A stretch of 64,000 nt of DNA, from assembly GCF_012726295.1 (NCBI RefSeq), contig NZ_JABAOB010000001.1:1-64000 (forward strand), given 5' to 3'. The DNA comes from Chitinophaga sp. Ak27. Lineage in GTDB: Bacteria > Bacteroidota > Bacteroidia > Chitinophagales > Chitinophagaceae. This document shows positions 37,824 through 46,844 of the stretch, in pieces (position 1 is the first letter of the stretch; every line of letters begins with the position of its first letter). The position numbers and the translations under genes are program-made. A model generated the notes under the pieces. The model was not told the DNA's origin. It saw only the letters and a program-made list of their open reading frames with translations, and did not search any database.

Positions 37824-39308
37824 ATGAAAGCTGCTTCCTTATTTGTTGCTGTGCTGCTATATTGCCTGGCAATGACAGCACAATCGCGGCAACAGCCCAA
37901 TATCATCTTCATTTATGCGGATGACCTGGGCTACGGAGAAACAGGCCCGTATGGCCAACAAAAAATAAAAACACCTCACCTCGATCGCTTATCAGCTGAA
38001 GGCATCCACTTTAACCAGTTTTATACCAGCACGCCGGTATGCGCACCCGCGCGATGTATGCTGCTCACCGGCCGCCATGGTGGACATTCCTACATACGTG
38101 GCAACTATGAAATGGGCGGTTTTGCCGACTCGCTGGAAGGAGGACAAATGCCGCTGCCGGAAGGTACCGTTACCATTGGTCACATGCTCCAACAAGCCGG
38201 TTACACCACCGCCACCATCGGCAAATGGGGCCTGGGCATGCCTTTTACTACCGGTAGTCCAAATAATCAGGGCTTTAACTATTTCTACGGCTACCTCGAT
38301 CAGAAACAGGCACATAACTACTACCCTACCCATCTATGGGAAAACGGGAAAGCCGACAGCCTCCACAATACCTTTATCGATGTACACCGCCATGTAGACC
38401 CTAAAACCGCTACCGACCAGGATTTCGATTATTTCAAAGGAAAAGATTATGCGGTAGATGAAATGACGAAAAAAGCCACACAGTTTATCAGCAGTCATCG
38501 TAACGGACCCTTTTTCCTCTACCTGCCTTATACCCTCCCCCATGTGTCGCTACAAGTGCCCGATAGCGCCGTGCAACGCTATATCGGGCAGTTCGATGAA
38601 AAGCCCTACTATGGCCAGCAGGGGTATGCCGCACATAAATATCCCCTATCAGCCTATGCGGCCATGATCACTTATCTCGACACACAGGTAGGTATCATTA
38701 TGCAACTGGTAGCCAGGCTGGGACTGGACAATAATACCATCATCCTGTTTTCGAGCGATAACGGCACCACGTTTAATGGCGGGGTAGATCCGCAGTTCTT
38801 CAACAGCACCGGCGGCCTCAGGGGATTAAAGATGGACCTCTATGAAGGAGGTATCCGCGAACCGCTCATTGCCCGCTGGCCTGGCAAAATACCGGCTGGC
38901 AAAACGTCCGAGCTACCGGGCGTACAATACGATATAATGGCTACTTTGGCAGCAATTGCCGGCATTAAGGCCCCCGCAAATGATGGTATCTCCCTGTTAC
39001 CGGAAATGACAGGAAAACATGCGCAACAAGCCACCAGGAAATATATCTACTTCGAATACCCGGAAAAGGGCGGGGCTATTGCCATTCGCATGGGTCAGTG
39101 GAAAGGCATTAAAAATGGGCTGAAGAAAAATCCCGGCGCCAACTGGGAGCTGTACGACCTCAATAAAGATAAAGCAGAAGAACACGATGTTGCCGGCATG
39201 CACGCCGACCTGCTAAAAGAATTTGACGCCATCGTGAAAAAAGAACACCGGAATACTCACCTCAATGAATGGGAATTTATCAACTCGAAAATGAAAGCAG
39301 CCAGATAA
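37824..39308 (+). CDS. Secreted sulfatase (arylsulfatase type I)
   Basis: A 494-residue enzyme that hydrolyses sulfate esters, exported by a signal peptide (1-20, ending MTAQ). The formylglycine signature is CAPAR at residues 73-77 (Cys73 would be oxidised to formylglycine by an anaerobic or FGE-type maturase not seen here). The metal-binding DDLGYGE lies at 33-39, GKWGLG near 140 and the second metal site SSDNGTT near 312. The start is the ATG at 37824; an upstream TTG at 37803 would precede the signal peptide. It is isolated from other polysaccharide genes; a bidirectional terminator follows. Confidence 0.93.
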   Translation: MKAASLFVAVLLYCLAMTAQSRQQPNIIFIYADDLGYGETGPYGQQKIKTPHLDRLSAEGIHFNQFYTSTPVCAPARCMLLTGRHGGHSYIRGNYEMGGFADSLEGGQMPLPEGTVTIGHMLQQAGYTTATIGKWGLGMPFTTGSPNNQGFNYFYGYLDQKQAHNYYPTHLWENGKADSLHNTFIDVHRHVDPKTATDQDFDYFKGKDYAVDEMTKKATQFISSHRNGPFFLYLPYTLPHVSLQVPDSAVQRYIGQFDEKPYYGQQGYAAHKYPLSAYAAMITYLDTQVGIIMQLVARLGLDNNTIILFSSDNGTTFNGGVDPQFFNSTGGLRGLKMDLYEGGIREPLIARWPGKIPAGKTSELPGVQYDIMATLAAIAGIKAPANDGISLLPEMTGKHAQQATRKYIYFEYPEKGGAIAIRMGQWKGIKNGLKKNPGANWELYDLNKDKAEEHDVAGMHADLLKEFDAIVKKEHRNTHLNEWEFINSKMKAAR

Positions 39309-39317
39309 TCATTGTAT

Positions 39318-39354
39318 TTTACAGGGAGATGGATAAATACCATCTCCCTGTAAA
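39318..39354. terminator. Bidirectional terminator between sulfatase and ABC permease
   Basis: A perfect 15-bp stem (TTTACAGGGAGATGG and its complement) with a seven-base loop lies between the two convergent genes, 9 bases after the sulfatase stop and 11 beyond the permease stop. Confidence 0.85.
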
Positions 39355-39365
39355 TTTGATCCCCG

Positions 39366-40118
39366 TTACTTACTCTCCCACTTAAACCATTTCACGCCCA
39401 ATACAATAAATATCGCAGCATACCCCACCGATGCCAGCAACGCGTAAGTATTTTCTGTAGTCCAAGTAGCCGGCGCCAAGCTGGAAGCCAATACCCTCCT
39501 CACTACACCGTAGGGCGACCATACCACGACCTTTCCTAATATCTCTCCCAGCATACCAAACTCGCCAAACATACCAATCATGATAAACACGAAATACACC
39601 AGTCGGGTGGTTGAGTTAACTGTATCCGGATTTTTAATACGCCCTACAATCGCCTGTCCCATACCAAGGTATACGGCGCCCCCCAACATGGCCAGCAGTA
39701 GTCCGGCTATATATCCGGCAGGTGAAAGCTGTATATGATCTACGAAATAACCGCCAATAAATATCAATATCGTCATGAGCAGGATCATGGCCACCTGTAC
39801 CAGCAAGCGACTGGTCATAATGGTCCATGCCGATACCGGGCCTACCCTTAACCGCTGAAAAACGCCGCGGTCGCGATCCCGCGCAATAGCGTTGGTATAA
39901 CCCATCAGGCCTATACTGGTAAGACCAATAGTGATACAGGAGGAAAGTACAAATACGCCACCCAACTTATCTACCAGGCCTTTCCAGGAAAACAGAATGA
40001 TCAGCGGCAGCAATAATACCAGTCGCAGGGAACGACGGTTGCGCCAAAGGATGGTAAAATCGGCTCTCAGCAAAGCTGCCAGTACCGCGCTATTTTTAGG
40101 TATGCTTGTTTCCAACAT
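39366..40118 (-). CDS. ABC-2 type transporter permease
   Basis: A 250-residue membrane protein with about six helices, matching the ABC-2 permease fold of drug, antibiotic and polysaccharide exporters. The cytoplasmic N-terminus is followed by LVLLLPLIILFSW, then a typical GLMGYTNAIARDRDRGVFQRLRVGP coupling helix region. It lies 13 bases after the ATPase gene and so forms a half-exporter pair that would dimerise. The substrate is unknown. The neighbouring two-component system may control it. Confidence 0.9.
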   Translation of the reverse strand: MLETSIPKNSAVLAALLRADFTILWRNRRSLRLVLLLPLIILFSWKGLVDKLGGVFVLSSCITIGLTSIGLMGYTNAIARDRDRGVFQRLRVGPVSAWTIMTSRLLVQVAMILLMTILIFIGGYFVDHIQLSPAGYIAGLLLAMLGGAVYLGMGQAIVGRIKNPDTVNSTTRLVYFVFIMIGMFGEFGMLGEILGKVVVWSPYGVVRRVLASSLAPATWTTENTYALLASVGYAAIFIVLGVKWFKWESK

Positions 40119-40131
40119 AACAGGTATATTT

Positions 40132-40923
40132 TTAAGAACGTACGGCCGTTCCCGTTAAGCCAATAAAAACATCTTCTAGGGTTACTTTCCCTTTCCTCAT
40201 TGCTTTCAGCACTTCGGGATCATGCCGGTGCTTATCGATCAGCGCTTCCGGCGTATCAATGGCAATAATCCGTCCGTGGTCAATGATTGCGATCCGGTCG
40301 CAAACAGCCTCGGCTTCTTCCATGGAATGGGTAGTGAGTAATACGGCGTGCCCGTTGTTGCGGAAGTATTCCATTCGCTCCCACAGCTGCCGCCGCGACT
40401 GTGGGTCGAGCCCTGTGGTAGGTTCATCCAGCAGCACCAGTTGGGGATTATGTATAGTGGAAATGATCAGGGATACCCGTTGTTGTTGTCCGCCTGATAG
40501 CTCAGCGATTTTCTTACCTGCGGCAGCCTCCAGGTTGATGGCCCCCAGCTTTTCCTTAACAGAGGCATCGTCCAGGTTAACACCGTAGATGCTGGCAAAG
40601 AGGCGGATAATTTCTGCGATGGTCAGCTCCGGCTGGAAACTGGTTGCCTGTAATTGTACACCCATGTTAGCCCGGGCATGCAGGGGCTTTTGACGGGTAT
40701 CATACCCGGCCACGGTGATGGTGCCGGTATCGGGTTTTAACAGACCTTCCACCGCACTGAGCGTACTGGTTTTACCGGCGCCGTTGGGTCCCAGTAAACC
40801 GAAAATTTCGCCGCCATATACGCTGAAAGATACCTCTCTTACCGCCTGGAATGTGCCATAGCTGACATTGAGGTGCTGCACATCCAGGATGGGTGATGCG
40901 CTCGCAGGTGATTGTTCATTCAT
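40132..40923 (-). CDS. ABC transporter ATP-binding protein
   Basis: The 263-residue ATPase has all motifs: Walker A GPNGAGKTS (about 43-51), Q-loop near LQATSF, signature LSGGQQQRV (about 142-150), Walker B LVLLDEPTTGLD and the H-loop TTHSMEEAE. It matches the DrrA/CcmA-like class that pairs with ABC-2 permeases, and the permease gene follows by 13 bases. It lies 113 bases after the response regulator gene, past a hairpin at 40995-41019, so it may be transcribed separately. Confidence 0.93.
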   Translation of the reverse strand: MNEQSPASASPILDVQHLNVSYGTFQAVREVSFSVYGGEIFGLLGPNGAGKTSTLSAVEGLLKPDTGTITVAGYDTRQKPLHARANMGVQLQATSFQPELTIAEIIRLFASIYGVNLDDASVKEKLGAINLEAAAGKKIAELSGGQQQRVSLIISTIHNPQLVLLDEPTTGLDPQSRRQLWERMEYFRNNGHAVLLTTHSMEEAEAVCDRIAIIDHGRIIAIDTPEALIDKHRHDPEVLKAMRKGKVTLEDVFIGLTGTAVRS

Positions 40924-40994
40924 TGGAAGCGGGTTTTAAACGCAGGTCGAAAGTACAACAATCACCTGTTTGCCAGGAGCTAAAAAGGCAAAGA

Positions 40995-41019
40995 CCGCCG
41001 AAATACCGGTAAACGGCGG
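40995..41019 (-). terminator. Hairpin between response regulator and ABC genes
   Basis: CCGCCG (40995-41000) pairs with CGGCGG (41014-41019). On the minus strand it is followed by TCTTTGCCTTTTT. It may attenuate read-through from the regulator gene into the transporter genes. Confidence 0.5.
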
Positions 41020-41036
41020 CATCCCGGCGGTGAAAA

Positions 41037-41672
41037 CTATAACGACACCAGTTGCCGGCGCAGCGCTTCCAACACCATACCGGTACGGCTTTGCACATTT
41101 AGTTTATTAAACAGGATTTCCCGGTATCCGTCTACGGTTCTTTCAGTAACATTCATTTTAGCGGCAATCGCTTTATAGGTAAGATCGCTGCAGGCCAGGG
41201 TCAGGAACTCATGTTCCCGCTCGGTGAGGGTTTGCTTTTGTTCGGATTGGAGTAGCAGGCGGCGGTAGTTTACGTTGGCCGCATCATTGTAATAGGTGCC
41301 GGTGCTGTATATTTCCCGTAGCGCTTTTTCCAGTTCTGTGGGATGGATATCTTTCAGGAGATAAGCACAGCAGCCTGCTTTCAGCATTTCAACGATGGTA
41401 GCATCGTTATCTTTCATCGACAGCGCAATCACTTTTACACCGGGGTATAGCTTTAAAACGGCTTCTGTAGTTTTTGCGCCATCCATTACCGGCATATTTA
41501 CATCCAGTAAAAGCATGTCGGGCGGGGTGGGCAACAGTTGTAATTTATCCAGCATTTCTTTTCCGTTCATCGCCTCCGCTACAATCTGGAAGCCTTCAAA
41601 ACCACCAATCAGTAAACTAAGTGATTTGAGGAAGAGTTGGTGGTCATCTGCAATGCCAATATGGATTTTCAT
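41037..41672 (-). CDS. NarL/LuxR-type response regulator
   Basis: The 211-residue protein has a receiver domain (1-120) with the acidic pair Asp9/Asp10, phosphoacceptor Asp57 (LLLDVNMPVMDG), Ser/Thr switch in ALSMKD and Lys in LLKDIHP. The C-terminal LuxR helix-turn-helix (about 145-205) reads LTEREHEFLTLA, then YKAIAAKMNVTERTVDGYRE. The partner kinase gene ends nine bases before this gene starts. It likely controls nearby genes, possibly the ABC exporter downstream. Confidence 0.95.
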   Translation of the reverse strand: MKIHIGIADDHQLFLKSLSLLIGGFEGFQIVAEAMNGKEMLDKLQLLPTPPDMLLLDVNMPVMDGAKTTEAVLKLYPGVKVIALSMKDNDATIVEMLKAGCCAYLLKDIHPTELEKALREIYSTGTYYNDAANVNYRRLLLQSEQKQTLTEREHEFLTLACSDLTYKAIAAKMNVTERTVDGYREILFNKLNVQSRTGMVLEALRRQLVSL

Positions 41673-41681
41673 AGATTAAAA

Positions 41682-42461
41682 TTATTCTAACGGTAATGTA
41701 ATTAAAACAGCCGTACCTCCGGAAGTAGTTACCTCCCAACGGATATCCCCACCCAGCAGCCGCGTACGGTGCTGCATATTACGGATCCCCATGCCGATAG
41801 AAGCCATGCCGGCCTTATCAAACCCAGCGCCATCATCGGCAATAATGACGATGAGCTCACTGGCATCTTTCCGGATACTGATATCAATCACCTGTGGACG
41901 GGCATGCTTGATACAGTTTTGAATAGCTTCCTGGATAATACGAAACAGGATGATCTGTGGTTCCGCCTGCAGGGGTAGTACCATCAGTTCATGGGTAAAC
42001 TTTACTGCAATGGCCCTGCTGGAGTTAATCCGGTCTACTTCTGCCTTCAGGTTATCTATCATACTGAACTGGTCGAGCCATTGGCGGCTGAATGATTTTG
42101 ACAGCGCCCGAAGATGCTGAATGGCTAATACCAACGTATCTTCCGCTGCCTGCAAGGTATCGGGAATAGCCTCCATACTCCGTTGGGTTACATTAATCAG
42201 GAGTTTGGTGCTGCTCAGTAACTGGCCTATATCATCATGCAGTTCCTGCCCCAGGTGGGCAAAGGCTTCTTCCTGCATTTCAATCTGGGACCACATGAGC
42301 TGTTTGTCGTAATCTTCTTTCATAAGCTTAAGCTGGTGTAAATAAGCATCCTGCTTTTTCTTATAACTAATCACTGCAGCTACTACCACCAGTCCCATGA
42401 TGGTAACCAACAATGAAATAAAAACCACTGCTACAAAGAGATCCTGTTTGACCGGAAGCAT
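41682..42461 (-). CDS. Sensor histidine kinase (HisKA_3/NarX type)
   Basis: The 259-residue kinase has a single N-terminal membrane helix (about 8-32), a helical linker and a HisKA_3 dimerisation domain with phosphoacceptor His75 (QELHDDIGQLLSSTK). The HATPase_c domain (about 165-259) has the N box (EAIQNCIKHA), G1 (DDGAGFD) and G2 (GMGIRNMQHR). No extracellular sensor domain is present, so the signal may come through the membrane protein encoded just upstream, whose gene overlaps this one by 31 bases. Confidence 0.94.
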   Translation of the reverse strand: MLPVKQDLFVAVVFISLLVTIMGLVVVAAVISYKKKQDAYLHQLKLMKEDYDKQLMWSQIEMQEEAFAHLGQELHDDIGQLLSSTKLLINVTQRSMEAIPDTLQAAEDTLVLAIQHLRALSKSFSRQWLDQFSMIDNLKAEVDRINSSRAIAVKFTHELMVLPLQAEPQIILFRIIQEAIQNCIKHARPQVIDISIRKDASELIVIIADDGAGFDKAGMASIGMGIRNMQHRTRLLGGDIRWEVTTSGGTAVLITLPLE

Positions 42462-43075
42462 ACTATGCCTTTTATCAGCATAATATACAACAGGTAATTG
42501 GATAATGAGTTCAAAACCGCGAAAAAGTGCCGGGCCCTGTTGGTGTCGTTCTCCAGCAAAAGGTTATAGAATGCATTAACACTTACCGAAGCGGCGAAGT
42601 AAATAAAAAAAGCAAGGGTTAACCAAAAAATCGGGTGCTGAAATATAGACGCTTCACTATCCGGGGTTATTGAAAAAAAGGATAAAAGGCACCAGCAGAT
42701 GACCAAAAAGCTTTCTATTGTGATGTTAATGCCGGGAAAGGCATGCCATCCTCCCAATACAAAGCTGTAAAACAGGGAAACTATACTGAATATAAAAATA
42801 GAGACACCCATTAATAATCTCCAGCGATAGTCCCTGATCCCTGATCGAAGAATAATTGTTATCAGACTATATTCCAGCACCACAAAGAAATGGTATACTA
42901 TAAAAAAGCCTAATCCCTTTGTACCAATCAACTCCACGATCACTTCCGTGATAATGGATACTGCCAGCAATACGGTCAATATCTTTACTTCCCGGTATTC
43001 CAGGTGAAACAAACTGATAATAAAACAGGCTACCAGCAGTACATAATAAGCATATACCCATCCGTTCATTGGCAC
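42431..43075 (-). CDS. Polytopic membrane protein, possible sensor partner
   Basis: The 214-residue protein is almost entirely hydrophobic, with about seven predicted helices and short loops. It has no motif I can name. The 3' end overlaps the kinase gene by 31 bases, so translation is coupled. Because the kinase lacks an input domain, this protein may sense the signal. That is inference from overlap and topology only. Confidence 0.7.
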   Translation of the reverse strand: MPMNGWVYAYYVLLVACFIISLFHLEYREVKILTVLLAVSIITEVIVELIGTKGLGFFIVYHFFVVLEYSLITIILRSGIRDYRWRLLMGVSIFIFSIVSLFYSFVLGGWHAFPGINITIESFLVICWCLLSFFSITPDSEASIFQHPIFWLTLAFFIYFAASVSVNAFYNLLLENDTNRARHFFAVLNSLSNYLLYIMLIKGIVCFRSNRISL

Positions 43076-43099
43076 AAAGGTTTAGATTCAATGTTGACA

Positions 43100-43639
43100 T
43101 TAAAGTATTGTACCCAGGTCTACTGTCGCAAGCGGGGACCCTTGCGCCCTGAGTAAATCGAACAAGGCTTTCAACGGTGGCGGATAAGGCGCGCCGTTGC
43201 CTCTTTCTTCAATCTTAGGATCAATAGCATCATGCACCATCGTATTAGTGGTGGCTTTTGCCAGCAACTGCGGATATCCCACCTGGTCCTGGCTAAGGGT
43301 AAGCCCTTCTGCTACCAGGCTGATCTTGTTGTTGGCTTCCGGAATAGCAAAATGGAAGCGGATAAACTCACAGCCTTCCTGGCTCAGGATACGCAGTAAC
43401 GATGCTTTACTGAAATCTACAAAGAAAGTACCGTTAAAAAATTGAAGTAATTCAGGGTTTGCGATCAACTGCTTATAGAAGTTGTTCAGCATCCCAAAAT
43501 AGGCCGCCACGGTTATCGGCATTCCAAAGGTTTGCACCGCATCGGTAAATGGCATCCGGTAATCCAGTTGCTCGGTGCTGGGATTCAGATGGCCCTGGTC
43601 ATCACAACCATAGCCTGCAAAGGACATTTGATCACTCAT
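43100..43639 (-). CDS. Hypothetical 179-residue protein
   Basis: A soluble protein without signal peptide or membrane helix. It has an acidic N-terminal stretch and a Pro-rich turn (YPPPLKALFDLL) near the end. I do not recognise a family. It starts the minus-strand run that continues through the membrane protein (25 bases downstream), kinase and regulator, so it may be in the same operon. It is separated from the radical SAM gene by about 100 bases that contain a short GC-rich hairpin. Confidence 0.6.
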   Translation of the reverse strand: MSDQMSFAGYGCDDQGHLNPSTEQLDYRMPFTDAVQTFGMPITVAAYFGMLNNFYKQLIANPELLQFFNGTFFVDFSKASLLRILSQEGCEFIRFHFAIPEANNKISLVAEGLTLSQDQVGYPQLLAKATTNTMVHDAIDPKIEERGNGAPYPPPLKALFDLLRAQGSPLATVDLGTIL

Positions 43640-43740
43640 AGTAGGTCAGTTTAATGGAAACAAATATTTAACTTTTCAGTCATGCTTAATACCGGGAAAA
43701 TACCCGGTAAGCAAAAAAATCGATCGTTTCCACCGACTGC

Positions 43741-45942
43741 CTATAATTTTAACAACCCTACCCGGTGTAATCCATTCACCGGCTTATTATCCCAGAAAAG
43801 CTCGAAATCCTCCAGCCCCGCCGCTTCATAGCTGTCTTTCACTTCCTGGAGGGTATGCGTTTTAGGATTGGATACAGCCAGCTGTTGCAGCATGCCCGCT
43901 AACCAGGCCCCTTGCTCCGGTTGCACGCTGATGTTTATCTTCTCCCTTTTACCCTGGAAGGTAAAAGAAGACATCTCCCAGGTACTACCCTTCTTTGATT
44001 TGGTAATGATTTCCATAGCTGGTTGCTTGCCCAGGTATATCACTTTTGACGTGGGCTTGATCACCCCTGCTTCCTCTTCCAATAAGGCTTTCACAATAAA
44101 ATCGGGCGTCACGGAGGTTTTGGGCACTTTAAACTCAAACCATTTCGACAAAGGATAATCCAGGCAGGCCCCATGCATATAATTCAACAGCGACTTCTTC
44201 AGGCCATAGCTAAAGCTTTCATGGTCTGCCCCCGTAGGGTCAATGTGTTGGATATCGTTGTTGGCAAAGGCGCCTATAGCGGTTGTTTCTTTTTCTACCT
44301 TGAATTTTGCGGGCTCCAGTCCTACCGGGCTATGGGCCGTCATGGTAAACTGGTGCCAGAAGGCCGATTGCAGGATCCCTGCGGCAAACATCTGCCGTAC
44401 CATTTCCAGGGCATCAATGGTTTCCTGCGCGGTTTGCGTAGGAAAACCATACATCAGGTAGGCGTGCACCATGATACCCGCTTCGGTAAAATGGCGGTTT
44501 ACACGGGCCACCTGGGCCACCGTGATACCTTTCTGTATGAGGCCCAGCAACCGGTCGGATGCTACTTCTAACCCGCCGGAAACGGCAATACAACCGGATG
44601 CTTTTAACAGCAGGCACAGATCTCGGGTAAAGCTCTTCTCGAAACGGATATTGGTCCACCAGCTTACGGTGAGCTTACGGCGGATGATTTCCAGCGCTAG
44701 CGCCCGCATCAGTGCTGGCGGCGCGGCTTCGTCTACAAAGTGGAAGCCGTTTTGCCCGGTTTGCGCGATGATTTCTTCCATACGGTCGCACAACAGCGAC
44801 GCTGTAATGGGCTCATAAATCTTTATGTAGTCCAGTGAAATATCGCAAAAGGTACACTTTCCCCAATAGCAGCCATGCGCCATGGTGAGCTTATTCCAGC
44901 GCCCATCGCTCCAGAGGCTGTGCATGGGGTTTACCACCTCGATAGCCGAAATATACTGATCCAGCAGCAGATCGGTATAATCCGGGGTGCCCAGCTGCGA
45001 TTGTTTGTAATCATGCGTGGCCTTATCGTTTACATAGGTCACCTGGTCATTGGCCAGCAGGAAGGTACGTTTCAGCTCCGCGGCGGTTTTTCGTCCTTCC
45101 AGGAACTGCAACAGGTTTTCCAGCGGCGCCTCTCCATCATCCAGGGTGATGAAATCCACGAATTCAAATACCCGGGCATCAGCCAGTGAACGCAGCTCTG
45201 TATTCGGGAAACCGCCTCCCATAGCTACTTTCACATCCGGGTAATGTTGTTTGATCCATTGCCCGCAGCGCAACCCTGCGTAGAGGTTTCCGGGAAAGGG
45301 CACAGAAATAGCTACCATGGCTGGTTGCACCCGCTCCATATGCGCGGCAAATAATTCGGTTAAAATCTGATCGATATAAGTATACTCGGCCTGTAAGGCA
45401 TCATAAAGTTCATCAAAGCTGTTGGCGGAGCGGCTTAAGCGCTCTGCATAACGACTAAAGCCAAAATGCGGGTCTACACATGCCATGATCAGGTCCGACA
45501 AATCTTCCAGGTACATGGTAGCCAGGTGTTTTGCCCGGTCTTGCGTACCCATGGAGCCAAAAGCCCAGTTCAGATCATCCAGCTGTTCAAAGCGGGCTGC
45601 CTCCGGCAAATAATCCCGTTTACAGATGAGATGTGCCAGCGTAGGGTTCTTTCCCTGCAAGAACAAAATCACCGCATCTATCGTGTCTATATAATCTTCC
45701 TGCAATACCAGTATACGGGCTATGTTCTCCGTCATTTCCTGCGGCGGATGCGCGGCAATATGCGCAAACAGTTGCTGCAATCCCCCTTTGGAAAACAAAC
45801 GCAAAGTCACTTCAATACCCAGGTCGGCCTGGAAGGATGCAATATTTTTGGTATTCAAAAATCCTTTCAGGTAAGCAGTGGCCGGATATGGCGTGTTCAA
45901 CTGTGTAAATGGCGGCGTTATAAAAAAAACAGTACTACTCAA
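43741..45942 (-). CDS. B12-binding domain radical SAM protein
   Basis: The 733-residue protein has an N-terminal cobalamin-binding-like Rossmann region (about 200-290, with AISVPFPGN and VAMGGGFPNTELR) and a radical SAM barrel (about 340-560). The cluster motif is CYWGKCTFC, spacing CX4CX2C instead of the common CX3CX2C; related B12-radical SAM groups with a GK/GR insertion are known. Later motifs include GGLEVASDRLLGLIQKG and AYLMYGFPTQT. The C-terminal 170 residues look like an extra domain. It probably methylates or rearranges an unreactive carbon; the substrate is unknown. It has its own promoter (45963-45970). Confidence 0.88.
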   Translation of the reverse strand: MSSTVFFITPPFTQLNTPYPATAYLKGFLNTKNIASFQADLGIEVTLRLFSKGGLQQLFAHIAAHPPQEMTENIARILVLQEDYIDTIDAVILFLQGKNPTLAHLICKRDYLPEAARFEQLDDLNWAFGSMGTQDRAKHLATMYLEDLSDLIMACVDPHFGFSRYAERLSRSANSFDELYDALQAEYTYIDQILTELFAAHMERVQPAMVAISVPFPGNLYAGLRCGQWIKQHYPDVKVAMGGGFPNTELRSLADARVFEFVDFITLDDGEAPLENLLQFLEGRKTAAELKRTFLLANDQVTYVNDKATHDYKQSQLGTPDYTDLLLDQYISAIEVVNPMHSLWSDGRWNKLTMAHGCYWGKCTFCDISLDYIKIYEPITASLLCDRMEEIIAQTGQNGFHFVDEAAPPALMRALALEIIRRKLTVSWWTNIRFEKSFTRDLCLLLKASGCIAVSGGLEVASDRLLGLIQKGITVAQVARVNRHFTEAGIMVHAYLMYGFPTQTAQETIDALEMVRQMFAAGILQSAFWHQFTMTAHSPVGLEPAKFKVEKETTAIGAFANNDIQHIDPTGADHESFSYGLKKSLLNYMHGACLDYPLSKWFEFKVPKTSVTPDFIVKALLEEEAGVIKPTSKVIYLGKQPAMEIITKSKKGSTWEMSSFTFQGKREKINISVQPEQGAWLAGMLQQLAVSNPKTHTLQEVKDSYEAAGLEDFELFWDNKPVNGLHRVGLLKL

Positions 45943-45962
45943 GTCGGGAATTGTTTAAGGCG

Positions 45963-45970
45963 CAAAAATA
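45963..45970 (-). promoter_or_regulatory. -7 element of the radical SAM gene
   Basis: The minus strand reads TATTTTTG, a full TAnnTTTG match, about 20 bases upstream of the start codon at 45942. The -33 half is not clear. The element adjoins the repeat at 45981-46023. Confidence 0.5.
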
Positions 45971-45980
45971 CCCCTTTTTA

Positions 45981-46023
45981 AGCAGAAAGCTAAAGGCGAA
46001 AAGCATCGAAGCGAATAACCAAC
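45981..46023. repeat. Dispersed AAAGC-type repeat, copy 1
   Basis: The stretch AGC-n2-AAAGC-n2-AAGGC-n2-AAAGCA, then GCGAATAACCAA, recurs at 60088-60137 in the same order. No palindromic partner is visible here. It lies in the divergent gap between the radical SAM and YceI genes. Confidence 0.6.
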
Positions 46024-46115
46024 GAAGAAAAATAATTTTAACATTATTTTCCGGATCCCGTAACTGCTAATCCGCTTGTCCCGCTTAAATTGCAGCAAAT
46101 TAAACACACACATAT

Positions 46116-46760
46116 ATGCAACGATTAGCATCTCTGCTCTTTATTGGAGGATCTGTTATCCTCATGTCTTTTACCACGCCTGCTACTGTTGACAATGGAG
46201 AAAAGCCAACCAAAACTATTACGGCCAGGAAAACAATTGTATTCCTGGTAGACAGTAAAGAAAGTAAACTGAACTGGACAGGTAAAAAAGTAACCGGTCA
46301 ACACCAGGGTACTATCAACATCGCAGATGGTAAACTGGACGTTGAAAACAATATCCTGAAAGGAGGAAGTTTCTCACTTGATACCCGCACCATAGCAGTG
46401 ACCGACATTAAAGACGGGGGCAGCAACGCCAAACTACTTGGTCATCTGAAAAGCGAAGATTTTTTCTCCGTAGAAAAATATCCGTCGGCCAACTTTACTA
46501 CAACCAGCGTTGTAACGAAAGGTGATGGCAATTATGAAGTAAGCGGTAAGTTAACTATTAAAGGCATCACTAATCTGATCACTTTCCCTGCTACTGTAAC
46601 TGTGATTGGCGACAAGCTCACTGCAAGGGCGGTCATCAAGGTGGATCGTACCAAATACAATATTAAATATGGCTCTAAAAGCTTCTTTGAAGGCATCGGG
46701 GATAAAGCAATCTATGATGACTTCGACCTGGATGTTGTATTGGTAGCTAATGCCAAATAA
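46116..46760 (+). CDS. YceI-family secreted lipid-binding protein
   Basis: The 214-residue protein has a signal peptide (about 1-25). The YceI lipocalin-like fold (about 40-212) shows DSKESKLNWTGKKVTGQHQGTI, then NILKGGSFSLDTRTI, HLKSEDFFSVEKYPSANF, GKLTIKGITNLITFPA and RTKYNIKYGSKSFFE. Members bind isoprenoids or other lipids in the periplasm. It is monocistronic and followed by a strong bidirectional terminator. Common in Bacteroidota. Confidence 0.95.
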   Translation: MQRLASLLFIGGSVILMSFTTPATVDNGEKPTKTITARKTIVFLVDSKESKLNWTGKKVTGQHQGTINIADGKLDVENNILKGGSFSLDTRTIAVTDIKDGGSNAKLLGHLKSEDFFSVEKYPSANFTTTSVVTKGDGNYEVSGKLTIKGITNLITFPATVTVIGDKLTARAVIKVDRTKYNIKYGSKSFFEGIGDKAIYDDFDLDVVLVANAK

Positions 46761-46790
46761 CGCATTCATTTTTCATTACGCCATTCCCTA

Positions 46791-46830
46791 AAAGCAACGG
46801 GCGCCTGGATAGTCAGGCGCCCGTTGCTTT
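46791..46830. terminator. Bidirectional terminator between YceI and receptor genes
   Basis: A perfect 17-bp stem (46791-46807 with 46814-46830, GC-rich core GGGCGCCTG) with a six-base loop. The convergent genes end 31 bases before and 15 bases after it. Confidence 0.9.
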
Positions 46831-46844
46831 CATTTGATATATCG

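Noticed and set aside
43683..43714. GC-rich hairpin after the radical SAM gene
   Set aside because: On the minus strand the T-run precedes the hairpin instead of following it, so I do not call it a terminator.
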